Positions 1-8,801 of a DNA stretch of 19,441 nt are shown piece after piece. Positions within the stretch are counted from its first letter, which is position 1. Every line of letters begins with the position of its first letter. Position numbers and translations under genes: made by a program. The notes under the pieces are model-generated. The model saw only the letters and a list, made by a program, of their open reading frames with translations, did no database searches and was not told the origin of the DNA. The DNA comes from Triparma columacea (taxonomy: Eukaryota; Sar; Bolidophyceae; Parmales; Triparmaceae). Location of the stretch: positions 1 through 19,441 of the forward strand of contig BRYA01000390.1 of NCBI GenBank assembly GCA_030267965.1. The letters are read 5' to 3'.

Positions 1-810
1 GTACGAGTACTTATCGCCCCCCACGGTGCCAGAAGTGTCCAAAGCGGACCCTGGAGAGAGGTAGGAATAGGAATTGGTGCAGCGGTAACGTAAAGTGAGT
101 TGTGGGGTTAGGAATGGTTCTACAGACTACACAATCCTTATTCTCGTCTTACCTTGGATTGGAGTGTTGGAGGAGTAGGGAGAAGGGCACGTATTGTGGA
201 TGTTGATGGTTCCAGAAAGCCTGTAAATATCATCACCATTTCCTGAGTCTGCCGTGTTCCCAGAAAAGCTCGTTCCGTACACATTGACAGCAGTTCCACT
301 ATCAACAACAAAAATAGCTCCACCTCCATGACTACTATCTGTAGCTCTATTGTTGGAGAAAATACAGAGCTCAAAGTCAACTATGGCGTTACTAGAAATG
401 ACAGCCCCTCCACCATTATACACAGTATACCCCTTGTCGAAGGTGAGAGCTCGGAGAATAAGTGTACCGCTCTCATTTCCAGTCACATACATCCCTCTTC
501 TTTGATTCTCTCCATCCAACACACAGCTTGCGTTGTCCTCTACACACTTGACCTCACCATTCAAGTTATATGTGTACAGCATGTTATCACTATCTGCACA
601 AGTCCCCTCTGAGCCTTTATACGACCCAACAGCTAGAACCGCAGTGTCACCATTCGCCATGATGGAGTTGCCAACGCTGAGACCGGAGCCTGCATTATTA
701 CTGACCGTGTTGAACAGCCCGTTCATATCGTTCACATTCACCTCAGCCAATGACCTCCCTCCGACTAGGACTAAGCAGGTCCAAAAGATTAGGAGGCAAA
801 TATGAGACAT
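1..810 (-). CDS. Secreted right-handed beta-helix (pectin-lyase-like) protein, partial at its 3' end
   Basis: Read as complement(join(<1..50,153..810)). The start at 810 opens a signal peptide (hydrophobic core LLIFWTCLVLVGG, residues 5-17). The body has short Gly/Asn/Ser-rich rungs such as GGGAIFV and FSGNTADSGNGDDIY, typical of polymorphic-outer-membrane-protein-like or pectin-lyase-fold helices. Taken straight through, the frame stops at 127, but CCAAG|GTAAGA at 153/152 is a good donor. An acceptor (ctctctccag) ends at 51, and joining them (102-nt intron, phase 1) continues the frame as SALDTSGTVGGDKYSY to the window edge. The Cys-Pro-Ser-Pro segment just before the junction (about residues 205-208) looks like the end of the helix domain. 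Likely extracellular or cell-surface; ligand unknown. At least 235 residues are visible. Family is reasonably sure, function is not. Confidence 0.7.
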
Positions 811-1290
811 AAGGCTTCGCGGTTTGAGGGGGTCCGAGGGTTTGGAAAAATCTCAATTAGTTGGGGATATGGAGAAATATATGGAGTAGGAGGGGTAGTT
901 AAGGGAATGACGGGGTATGTAGGGAATATACAGGTTTGTACGGGGGGATTCTGTGGGTATAGCACTTGGACTTGGGAAAGTTTCGGGTTAGGATAAGTAA
1001 GATTTCAGATGTGTTCCACAACTACTTACAATAAGGGGTCCCAAGCGCGGTTGTATAGGCGAAGGACGGAAGGTAGCGTTGTAGCAAGGGTATCCTTGCA
1101 ACTTCCAAAGTTTTTTCCTGAGAACCCTCCACGGAATTTTCTCCCCCAACTTTTCTACACTGTAACTGAATATGTGAATAAATTTACTCGATTTGTGTTT
1201 TACGTAAGTTGTAACTCTCTATTTTGACACTCGCATACTTCTATGCCCCCCCCTCCCCACTCCCGTGCAATCAACATTACTCTCAGCCTT
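811..1290. other. Intergenic: 5' flank of the beta-helix gene and 3' flank of enkurin
   Basis: The 480 bp lie between the start of the beta-helix gene and the stop of enkurin, both on the minus strand, so the stretch should hold the first gene's promoter and the second gene's 3' UTR. It is purine-rich at 830-960 on the plus strand and has a C-rich tract at 1243-1258. Short open frames here show no recognisable motif and no coding-like continuity. I see no RNA gene. Confidence 0.5.
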
Positions 1291-2894
1291 CTAATCCAAT
1301 GCGATGAAAACCTTGGGCCTGTTGAATATCTTAACGGCATCCTCGATCTCCTTGAGCTTTGCCTCCAAGGCGTTCTTCTTCTTTTTTTGGGCCAGCGTTT
1401 CGACGGTGAGGGGCATGGCAAAAAGCTCATTCTTTGTCAATGTCTCGCTCTCATTCAGGACCCTCAGGGTCTCGAGCCTCTCGCTCTCGGGCATCAGAGT
1501 CATGCCGTCGGGACAGTCTTCGTCAGCCTTGTTGAGCTGGCGAATTTTCTCCTGCGCGGGGACGGGGAGTGGGGAGGGAGGAGGAAGGGGGCATTAGCCT
1601 TCTGGTTGTTACTTTCATCATCTCTCCCCAATTCTTCTCACCTCCTCCTCCCAAGTCTGCTTCCTCTTCTTGAGGTAGTCCGGGATCTGTCCGTGGCTCT
1701 TGTGTTTGTATGGACTATCGTCCGAATCCCCTACCCTAGAAGTGGGCTTCGCCCCGATGATCTCGGTCTTGTTTTGGTTCAAGTAGTCCTTCTGATATCT
1801 GGCTTTGAGGGAAGCGCGCTGGTTGTGGAGGGCGGGCTTGCGGGCCTGGCCTCTCCTCTCCTCGAGACGAGGGGAAGGTTTCGCGAGGATCTCCGAGTTA
1901 TTTTTACCGAGGTTTTGCATGGCCATCGTCATGGAGTCAACGTAATCGCCGGTCTTCTTCTTGAGGAAGTTGTTGTGTTTCTTCTGCCACAGGGGCTTGT
2001 TGTTTTCCTCACCGGAAGCCTGGAAGGGCTACGACAAGTGTGGGTCAGAAGGATTGTGTCAATGGACAAGAAATATGCCGTATGTCCCTGCTCGCAGTCG
2101 TCGTCTTGCTGTATGCCATTCTCACCTCCTCCTCATATTCGTCCTTGAGAGCGTTGGCATTAATGCCGTTGTTAATCTGTTGGGTGAGAAGGCGGATGGG
2201 GGAGAATAGACAAAGGTGTCAGTACGGAAAAGGAATATCTCCCACCCTGCCAACCCCCCCCCCCCCCTCCCTCAAAACCCCCCAACCGACCTTGCTTTGC
2301 ACACCCTGGAACTGCTTCATCTTCTTCAACCCCCTCGACGTCTTCTCCTTTTCCATCGCATCCTTCTCCATATTTTTCCTCTGCATCTCCTTGAGCGCGC
2401 GACGGTTCTCCGTCATGTGGTTCCTCACAGACTGACCACGGGCAGCCTGAGCACCGCGGAAACCATTCACAGGAGCAATCAAAGAACGGGCTTGGGAGCC
2501 GGACATCATCTTACGGCGAGCAATGGCAGCCTAGAATCGACGTGGTGAGGGGATTAGGGGAGTAGGGGTGCGTATTGGGGTTAATTGAGAGAGGTCTCGA
2601 GACAGTTTTTGAAGTGCAGGAGCTGAATTCCCCCAAATTATCGTTTCATGGCGACAGGTCGGGGTAAAAGAAGAAATAAGAAATATATTATAGTCTACAA
2701 CACAGCGAACATGGGCGTGGATCAATAACTGGGCTACATGGCCCACTCTCCCTCTTGCTTTCGAATCGAAGCCAATATGAATTATTCTTGTGGAACACAA
2801 CATCGTGAGAGGATGCCAGCAACATAATATTTACCTGCTTATGGGGCGACCTCTCAACGGCCGCGTGCGAAACGCCTGATCGTGCTGTGTTCAT
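1291..2894 (-). CDS. ENKUR: Enkurin, ciliary doublet-microtubule inner protein (FAP106 family)
   Basis: Model: complement(join(1291..1551,1642..2019,2126..2176,2291..2530,2835..2894)), 329 residues, every junction phase 0. Enkurin is a calmodulin-interacting protein of motile cilia, known as a microtubule inner protein of axonemal doublets. The C-terminus is the diagnostic part: IPDYLKKRKQTWEEE (about 229-243), then GMTLMPESERLETLRVL (about 260-276), and an ending in a coiled KLKEIEDAVKIFNRPKVF segment, all matching the enkurin domain. Upstream, NHMTENRRALKEMQR and LKKMKQFQGVQSK (exon 2) fit the conserved N-terminal half. Introns are 90, 106, 114 and 304 nt; donors are GTGAGA, GTGAGA, GTCGGT (weak) and GTAAAT. 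The start at 2894 lies 77 bp from the divergent ankyrin-MYND gene. It implies a flagellated stage. The least certain parts are the 20-codon first exon and the GTCGGT donor. Confidence 0.9.
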
Positions 2895-2971
2895 TTCCCA
2901 AAAATATGAAATGGCAAAAGTGGGTCTCTGTCAAGGCCTTGGCCTGAGACAAATACCCTAATCTTTTACAC
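2895..2971. promoter_or_regulatory. Compact divergent promoter (enkurin / ankyrin-MYND) with nested dyad
   Basis: Only 77 bp separate the two divergent start codons, so both 5' UTRs and core promoters must be packed here. It holds a dyad: GTCTC (2924-2928) and GAGAC (2946-2950) flank the perfect palindrome CAAGGCCTTG (2932-2941). A regulatory role is inference from position and symmetry. Confidence 0.45.
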
Positions 2972-3749
2972 ATGGATTCTTCAAAAAACCTGTCGGAAGA
3001 CGAACAAGCGCTCCTCCTTGCCGCTCAAGTATTCAGTGCCAAAGAATGGTCCGCTTTTGAGGAGCTGTTACCGGACCTGGAGGACATACCAGCGTTTGGT
3101 CATTTTGTGGATGGGCGAGAGGTTCCTGAAATACATCCGTACAAGTGTCTGATGTACCCTAGCGAGAAGACGAGCTGCATCCAGAACGCCATATGGGCGG
3201 ATGCCCCTCTCTCAACAATAAAAGCGATCGTAGAAAAATGTAAAGAAGATCCCAAGAAAAGAAACATCCTTGCGACCTGTGATGAGGATGGCTACCTGCC
3301 GCTCCACGTCGCAGCAGGGGTCAGCGAAGACCTTGAAGTCGTCAAGTTTCTGCTTTGTAGCTATCCGAAGGTGAGATGGGGCGAGGAGCGCCAAAATTCT
3401 CACTTATAACCTCACCCCCCTTCGCGATTCGCTCCGCTCATCTCAGGCGGCAATGGTGGTGGACTCAGCGGGGATGAAGCCAATCGATATTATTACACGA
3501 GGTGGAAACATTGAGGGGAGGCCAGAGAGGACGAACGTGGGCGCAATAAGGGACTTTTTAGAGGACTTTATGAGCAAGTACAAGAGAATGCACACTTGCT
3601 ATCGGTGCGGGAAGGACGACGTGCCGCTGAAAAAGTGCTCAGCCTGCAAATATGTATCGTACTGTGGGCGGGATTGCCAGCGGGCCGACTGGAAGAAGCA
3701 CAAGGACGTATGTAAGGCTAAGCAGGCGACAGGAGCGAAGAAGTGTTGA
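2972..3749 (+). CDS. Ankyrin-repeat protein with C-terminal MYND zinc finger
   Basis: Model: join(2972..3370,3447..3749), 233 residues, one 76-nt phase-0 intron (CCGAAG|GTGAGA, ...ctcatctcag|GCG). The middle holds an ankyrin-like unit (DEDGYLPLHVAAGVSEDLEVVKFLL split across about 110-130; a following unit is suggested by GMKPIDIITRGG after the junction). The C-terminus is a complete MYND finger, with ligands C184, C187, C197, C200, C206, C210, H218 and C222 and the usual YC..DCQ..DW..H....C spacing. MYND fingers bind short proline-rich peptides, and ankyrin-MYND proteins are usually adaptors (some are ciliary, such as ANKMY2). Divergence from enkurin across 77 bp makes a shared flagellar programme possible but unproven. 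The substrate or partner cannot be read from the sequence. Confidence 0.88.
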
Positions 3750-4023
3750 TATAATACATTCCATAGTGAACATGAGTCCTGTTTTCCCATACGTCTTCTT
3801 GGCCGCATTTATAGTCGTACATGAAATTTTGCGACGTGTACGGCTTGGTCATGTCCTTCTGACCTCCAGAACAGCTTGCTCCCTGACCTGAAGGGAGATG
3901 AAGAGTATAAGTGAAGCCCGCTTTTGTGCTAATCCAATGAAGCTGGTCCTTGATGTAACCAGACCACTGTGCAGAATCTGTTTCGAATTGCGTGCTTCCT
4001 GGTGGCACATGCGGGTATTTCAA
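3718..4023 (-). pseudogene. Orphan fragment of a periplasmic-binding-protein-like receptor domain
   Basis: An open frame of 101 codons without a supported gene around it. It has a natural-looking sequence: QWSGYIKDQLHWISTKAGF, then LPSGQGASC, then CGQEDVWENRTHVHYGMYY. This resembles the extracellular ligand-binding fold of ionotropic-receptor or SBP-type proteins (pattern W-x-G-x-x-x-D, then a xDV...YY core). Upstream in the same frame there is a TAA two codons before the ATG, and no convincing acceptor lies nearby. Downstream it runs tail-to-tail into the last 32 bp of the ankyrin-MYND gene, and its last residues are simply the antisense of that gene. I read it as a relic or recently copied piece of a longer receptor gene. 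An unrecognised exon of a real minus-strand gene is the alternative. Confidence 0.45.
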
Positions 4024-4218
4024 ATTATCAAATCACCCCAAATAAATTCGGAGCCAAAATTTCCTAAAGTCTGTTGAAAGTCCAAACAAGTTCTCTCCAC
4101 CCCTGCATCACCTCTTCGTATCGCCTACCCCCCCTCCCCCCTTCCCCGCCCCCATTTCCCTCCATCATCCCAACCTCATTCTTTTCCCAATCCCCCTCTC
4201 CCACTGCACTCACCCCAT
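4024..4218 (+). promoter_or_regulatory. Upstream region of the 4219 gene, pyrimidine-rich
   Basis: Between the receptor fragment and the next start codon, 4125-4205 is a C/T-rich tract (runs of 6-8 C) that probably includes the 5' UTR of the downstream gene. Open frames here on either strand are low-complexity shadows of this tract. Confidence 0.35.
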
Positions 4219-5584
4219 ATGGCCTCTTCTTCTGCCCCTCCTCCGCCTCCACCTACCGATATTCCAATACCCACTTCAATGACAGTTGTACCACTAGATC
4301 CAACTACAAAGGTCCCGAATAATAGCTTAAATACCCCAAAAATCTCCACCACCTCCAACCCCGAGACTCCTCATGTCCCTCCTCCTGTAAGTTCAGCAGG
4401 GAAACGGAAGAAACAGGCCGTAACGCCCAAGTTTAGCCAAGCGGCTTCACTGGCCGAGTCAACGAATAGTGTTCGTCGAAATAAAATAGCCACACTCTTT
4501 AAAAAAGTTGCACAAATAGGTGAGAAAAAACGCGACGAAGGAGGGAACAGATCAAGACCCAAAAGCACGGGGTGGGGTGTGTGTAGAGAGGGTGGCTTAA
4601 GCCCCCCCATGCTTCTTCTCTTTGACGATGATTGAACGTCTGCTCGTTGATAAAATGAAGCCAACCCATCCTCCCTCCTCATCCCCCCCCCCCCCCCTCC
4701 CCACCGCCAACCCACCAGACTACGAGACCGACGTAACCGGTCTTCGCAACGACCTCGATACCGGCCCCGCCACAAAGTTCGTCCTCCTAATGGTCTCCAC
4801 CGCCCCCCCCCCCAACCCCGGTGGTGGGGGATCTGTCTGGGTAAACAGTACAAAGGGAGAGGCCGTCAGGAACCACCGCGTGCCGCCCAGAGTTACGGCG
4901 TACGGGGGACCGGGGGTCGAGGGTATGAAGAGGACGCTCGAGATCGTTAGGGATGCCATGGAGGGTAGGGGGGGGGGGCTAGAAATTATGGGGGATATGA
5001 AGGGGGTGAAGGAACACTTTGACAGGAAGAATATAGGGAGATCGCAGGCCGCGCAGAGCAGGGCGAGGGAGGAGAATAAGGGGAGGTACAGCAGGATACT
5101 TAGGAAGCTACAGGAAGAGAAGGAGGCGGGGGGGGAAGAGGGGGGTGAAAAGGAGGGTGGGGGGGCAGAGGAAGGTGTCCCGGAGCAACCTGACGCCGGA
5201 GGTTCCGCAACTGCTGCGTCGCCTGTGCAAGAAACCGCCGTAACTTCAACCCTCCCACCCTCCCCCTCGTACCCTACTCCCTCCGACCCCGGTCCCTTGT
5301 CCCCAGCTGCTCCAGGTCAGGTGGAACCTCCACGTCCGGCAGCACCAGGTATCGCGACCTCCAACCCTACAGGCGGGGCATGTTCGAAGAATCTCAGCAA
5401 GGCCTCGCCGTTACGACCCAGGAGCGTCATACCAGGGGTAGACCTGATGGTTGGGGGGGGAGGTTCTGAATCAGATGATGATGACGACGGGGTTTTTGAC
5501 ACTTACTTGAGCTTACTTGTTGACGGGGACGGGGAGGATGAAGAAGAAGAATGGGAAGGTGGAGGGAAGAGGAGGAAAACGTAA
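4219..5584 (+). CDS. Unrecognised basic/low-complexity protein, probably nuclear
   Basis: Model: join(4219..4519,4719..5584), 388 residues, one 199-nt phase-1 intron (CAAATAG|GTGAGA, ...cccaccag|AC). Reading through the donor instead gives a stop at 4633-4635, and the joined frame is smoother (QIDYETDVTGLRNDLD). I do not recognise a family. In order: a Pro/Ser/Thr-rich N-terminus with a basic GKRKKQ cluster at about 62-67; a basic helix-like stretch (SVRRNKIATLFKKVAQ); an apparently folded part (about 101-215, including FVLLMVS and GGPGVEGMKRTLEIVRDAMEG); a charged region (RGRYSRILRKLQEEKE-like); a Pro/Ser-rich stretch; and an acidic tail (SDDDDDG and DGDGEDEEEEWEG) ending in KRRKT. Basic clusters plus an acidic tail suggest a chromatin or nucleolar protein, but that is only inference. 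Poly-G and poly-C runs in the exon could hide frame errors. Confidence 0.6.
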
Positions 5585-5722
5585 AGGGGGGGAAGGTATG
5601 ACCATGTGTCTAAGTTTCATGTTCGTGATTTTGTGTAATCCTCTTTGCTTTCTTATTTACCTCCCTTTTCCTTCACTCTCCCAACCCCCCCCTTTCCTCC
5701 CTCAAAAGCTCCTCCCTCGCAC
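5585..5722. other. Convergent 3' intergenic gap
   Basis: The 138 bp lie between the stop of the plus-strand 4219 gene and the stop of the minus-strand glutaredoxin, so both 3' UTRs must end or overlap here. It is G-rich at the left edge (5585-5594) and C/T-rich at 5640-5710. No canonical AATAAA is evident. Confidence 0.4.
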
Positions 5723-6286
5723 TCAAGCGTTCTCGACAGTCTTGAGAAGTTCCTCGAGTTCCCCGTCCTCGTCCATCTGCGTGACGATATCGCATCCCCC
5801 CACGAATTCCCCGTTAACATAAAGCTGCGGTATCGTCGGCCATTCCCCGTACTGCTTAACCCCCTCCCTAATCTCCGGGTATTCCAAAACGTTCACGGAT
5901 GAGAAGGACGCGCCGTTGGACTGGAGGATCTGGACGATGCGGGCGGAGAAACCGCACTGGGGGGAGTTGGGGGAACCCTTCATGTAGAGCATTATGGGGT
6001 TGGACTTTACGTGGGAGTCGATTAACTCGAGGGCTTTTTGATTGCCGGATGGGACTGACTTCTTCTGGGCTGCAAAGTCTGAATGGGAACCACTATCGTC
6101 AGAGGAGAAGGTCCTAATAAGAACGGATGAGGGGGAGGTGGTGGGAAGGGGTGTAGGTTGGAGGGAGGAGGTGTATTCTCTGCAGGATGACAGGTGGGAC
6201 GAGGCAGGTTTGTTGTGTGGTATTCTTTTGAAGATGGTGGTTGTTTTGGAGAATCTGTTGGTATTGAGTAGTATACGTGATATCAT
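5723..6286 (-). CDS. GLRX5: Monothiol CGFS glutaredoxin, mitochondrial (Grx5 type)
   Basis: Single-exon gene, 187 residues. It should bind a [2Fe-2S] cluster with glutathione and pass it on in mitochondrial iron-sulphur cluster biogenesis. The active-site motif CGFS is at 111-114, inside the conserved MLYMKGSPNSPQCGFSARIV segment (split about 99-118). It is followed by GEWPTIPQLYVNGEFVGGCDI (about 147-167), which carries the WPT-IPQ and GGCDI glutathione-binding signatures. The first 75 or so residues are rich in Arg, Ser and Thr with almost no acidic residues until about 62, as expected of a mitochondrial presequence. The length suits a Grx5 with presequence, and there is no extra Trx or second Grx domain. 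The start at 6286 lies 163 bp from the divergent lipase gene. Identity is secure; mitochondrial location is a good inference. Confidence 0.95.
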   Translation of the reverse strand: MISRILLNTNRFSKTTTIFKRIPHNKPASSHLSSCREYTSSLQPTPLPTTSPSSVLIRTFSSDDSGSHSDFAAQKKSVPSGNQKALELIDSHVKSNPIMLYMKGSPNSPQCGFSARIVQILQSNGASFSSVNVLEYPEIREGVKQYGEWPTIPQLYVNGEFVGGCDIVTQMDEDGELEELLKTVENA

Positions 6287-6449
6287 ATTATCTATATATG
6301 TGATTTAATGTAAGTTTGGAGTTTAAGGGGGGTTAGAAAGGGGTTTAGAAGACTGTGATGATAAAACAGAGAAGGAAGAAGGAAGGACTCTGAGCTCTGA
6401 GCTCTGAGACTCTGAGATCTGAGATTTCTTCTTCTCATTTAATTGCTCC
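6287..6449. promoter_or_regulatory. Divergent promoter region, glutaredoxin / patatin-like lipase
   Basis: The 163 bp between two divergent start codons hold an AT-rich part near the glutaredoxin start (6280-6310) and a simple CTCTGAG-type tandem repeat (6387-6425) near the lipase start. No individual element can be named with confidence. Confidence 0.4.
6387..6425. repeat. Short tandem repeat of CTCTGAG/CTCTGAGAT-like units
   Basis: Five consecutive copies of TCTGAG with slightly different 1-3 nt spacers sit about 25 bp upstream of the lipase start codon, inside the divergent promoter. The unit contains GAGCTC and AGATCT palindromes. It is a candidate length-variable site. Confidence 0.7.
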
Positions 6450-8565
6450 ATGTTTCATTCTAATTTCCATATAATCGTAATATTGTGTATAATTTCAACG
6501 CATGTAACATCATTTATCAACACACATACTAATTTGTGCGTAAAAGATGCGATAGGGCGAAGATTAGGTCCTTCATTAATATACCATGCCACCGATGCCA
6601 CTCTCAATGGTGAAGATAATGAGGATAATATCAATCAATACTCAACTATCAATCAATTAGACAACAAAAGGAATAAGGGAAGGAAGAAGGGAAAGAAGAG
6701 AAACAAGACAGTAATAGAAATCCAATCAAAAACACAACTCGACAAACTCTTTCAACCAATCATCAATCCCTCCTCCTCCTCCTCTCCAAAATCTACACCA
6801 CGCTCAATTAGAAAGAAGGCGTATGATCTAATGAACAAGATAGCAGTTAGAGGAAACGTACAAAGAGAAAGAAAGAACAAGAGAGAGCAGGAGGATCATG
6901 CTGTTGTTAAAGCACTATGGGAAAGAAAAAGATACCTAGACTACCAACAGGTGAGAGGAGGAGGAGGAGCAAATCAAACACTGTCTACGAATAAATACTG
7001 TCAAAAATATATACTCACTCTTACCTCCTCCCCCTTCCACCCCTTATCACCCCCCCCACCTCCCCCCCCACACACAGGATTCCAACCTGTCAACTCTCTC
7101 CCAATCCCTCTCCCCCCCAACCCCCCCTCCCCTTCCCCCCCCCATGCGTATAGCCCTATCAATCGAAGGCGGCGGTATGCGTGGTTGTATATCCGCGGGC
7201 ATGGTAACAGCAATCTCACACCTCGGTCTCCGTCCATGTTTCGATTCCGTTTACGGATCCAGTGCCGGGAGTTTAATCGGGGCGTACTTTATAACCGGCC
7301 AGCTGCCGTGGGAAGGACCGGAGGTTTATTACGATTGTTTAACAAAAGGTGGTCGTACGTTTATCGACAGTCGTCGTTTGTTGCGGAGTTTAGGGTTCGG
7401 ACTAGCCGACCCTAGGTTACTCAAGGACGTGGTTAAAAGGAAGTACGGTAAACCGGTATTTAAGCTGGACTATTTGCTGAACGAAGTTGTGAAAAACGAT
7501 AAACCACTCAAGTACGATATACTCGCATCCAAATCACAAACACAACCACTAAACGTCGTTGCGTCAGGGCTGGTTTCAGAGTCCAGTGTAACCCTCAATG
7601 AAGCCTCGGGTAACTTCAACGATTTAAACTCCTTAACCGAGTGTATGTGGGCATCCATGCTCCTCCCAGGTATCGCAGGTCCACCTGTTAGTATAAAGCG
7701 AGGTGCTAACTTCTTATACATTCTCGACGACCCTCCCTCAGCTGGTAACGATAAGACAGGCACGAGGACAGTTTTAGGAGGCCAAGAAACCTCGGGGGAT
7801 TTAACAAGCACAGGTAAAGGTGAACCAATGTGCGACGCGTTAGTTTACGAACCCATACCATACAGGTCAGCGTTAAAGGACGGGGCTACGCATGTGCTGG
7901 TTTGTAGGACGAAACCTGATGGGGGGAACGTTTGCGGGGGACCGAGCGTTTTTGAGAGATTGATTGCGAGGAGGTTCTGGAAGAGGAAAACCGGACTGGG
8001 GAGGGTCTTTGAGTTTATTAGCAATATGAGACATAAAAAGGTGAGGCGCCGCACCGCGGCGAAGAGTTAAGGGGAGTAACAAGGGGAAAATGAAAACAAT
8101 GAAGGCTAACCTTTACGCACCCTCTCTCTGTCTCTCACTTTAACGTTTCAAAACTCAAAGATATACGCAGAGGACATTCTATACCTGAACTTAAAAACCT
8201 CCGAAACCCGTTCCTCCCCTACCTCTACCCCAATCGTCCCAATCACCGGTCCAGACGTAGACCCTTTAACAGATAGTTCCCCCCACGTAATGGCAGTAGC
8301 ATTACCACCAGGTAGTCCTGAGATAGGTCGAAGTGAAACTGGTCGGAGGGAGATATTCGAAGGTGTTAGACGTGGGTTTGCGGCTGCGTTTGACGCGTTG
8401 GTTGAAGATGAGGATATGATTGGGAAAGGTGAAGATATTGCGAGGAGCGTTTTTTGTGATGAGATTTTGGAGAGCTATGATCCGGATGAACAAGGGTGGG
8501 AGGAATGGTGTAAGGGGAATGGGAGAGATCCATGGGGGGGGATGGGGGGGGGGGATATACTATAA
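6450..8565 (+). CDS. Patatin-like phospholipase with plastid-type N-terminal leader
   Basis: Model: join(6450..6950,7078..8040,8161..8565), 622 residues, two phase-0 introns (127 and 120 nt). A patatin-fold lipid acyl hydrolase with a Ser-Asp dyad. The oxyanion-hole motif EGGGMRG is at 197-203, the nucleophile elbow GSSAG at 227-231 (Ser229) and the likely catalytic Asp at 420 (DAL, before YEPIPYRSALKDGATHVLV). ASMLLPGIAGPP is also typical of the family. The N-terminus has a signal peptide (about 1-21) cleaved just before Phe (VTS|FINTH), the pattern of secondary-plastid leaders, then a Lys/Arg-rich spacer to about 167. The exon junction adds a Pro-rich linker, and exon 3 continues naturally (MRHKK|IYAEDILYLN). 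A shorter protein starting at Met190 would lack the leader. Lipase identity is sure; plastid targeting is inferred. Possible role: galactolipid or phospholipid turnover. Confidence 0.88.
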
Positions 8566-8801
8566 TCCAACGAACGAAAAATAGGGAGGGGGGAGGGGAG
8601 GGTAAGGGAAGGGATTATGTATATTGAAGCGTGCAAGATTAAGTGAGGTGATGTTACTTGTTGCCATAGGAAATAAGTTACTTGATTTGTTGCGCCATAG
8701 GAAATAAATCGGATTTAAATGCCCCCCCCCCCTCTCCCCCTCCCCCTCGCCCCCCCCCCCCTCCTTGCCGTGTTGCCTGTGTGTTTAAAAAGCATAGTTC
8801 C
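8566..8801. other. Convergent intergenic gap with direct repeat and poly-pyrimidine tract
   Basis: The 236 bp separate the stops of two convergent genes. It starts with a G-rich stretch (8582-8615), holds two imperfect copies of a GTTACTTG...CCATAGGAAATAA unit (8653-8707), and then a C-rich tract at 8721-8763. Open frames through the C-tract are low-complexity and not credible. Confidence 0.5.
8653..8707. repeat. Imperfect tandem direct repeat, two copies
   Basis: Copy 1 (8653-8676, 24 nt) and copy 2 (8677-8707, 31 nt) abut exactly. Both start with GTTACTTG and end with CCATAGGAAATAA; copy 2 has 7 extra nt in the middle. They lie in the shared 3' flank of two convergent genes. Confidence 0.8.

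Noticed and set aside
802..996. Plus-strand open frame of 64 codons upstream of the beta-helix gene
   Set aside because: Gly/Tyr-rich by composition in a purine-rich promoter region; no motif and no splice partners.
1243..2148. Plus-strand open frame of 301 codons
   Set aside because: It is the antisense of enkurin exons 3-5 and crosses their introns; its protein is Leu/Val-rich with no motif, while the minus strand matches the enkurin domain.
4371..4853. Minus-strand open frame of 160 codons
   Set aside because: Arg/Gly-rich antisense of the 4219 gene and its C-rich intron; low-complexity only.
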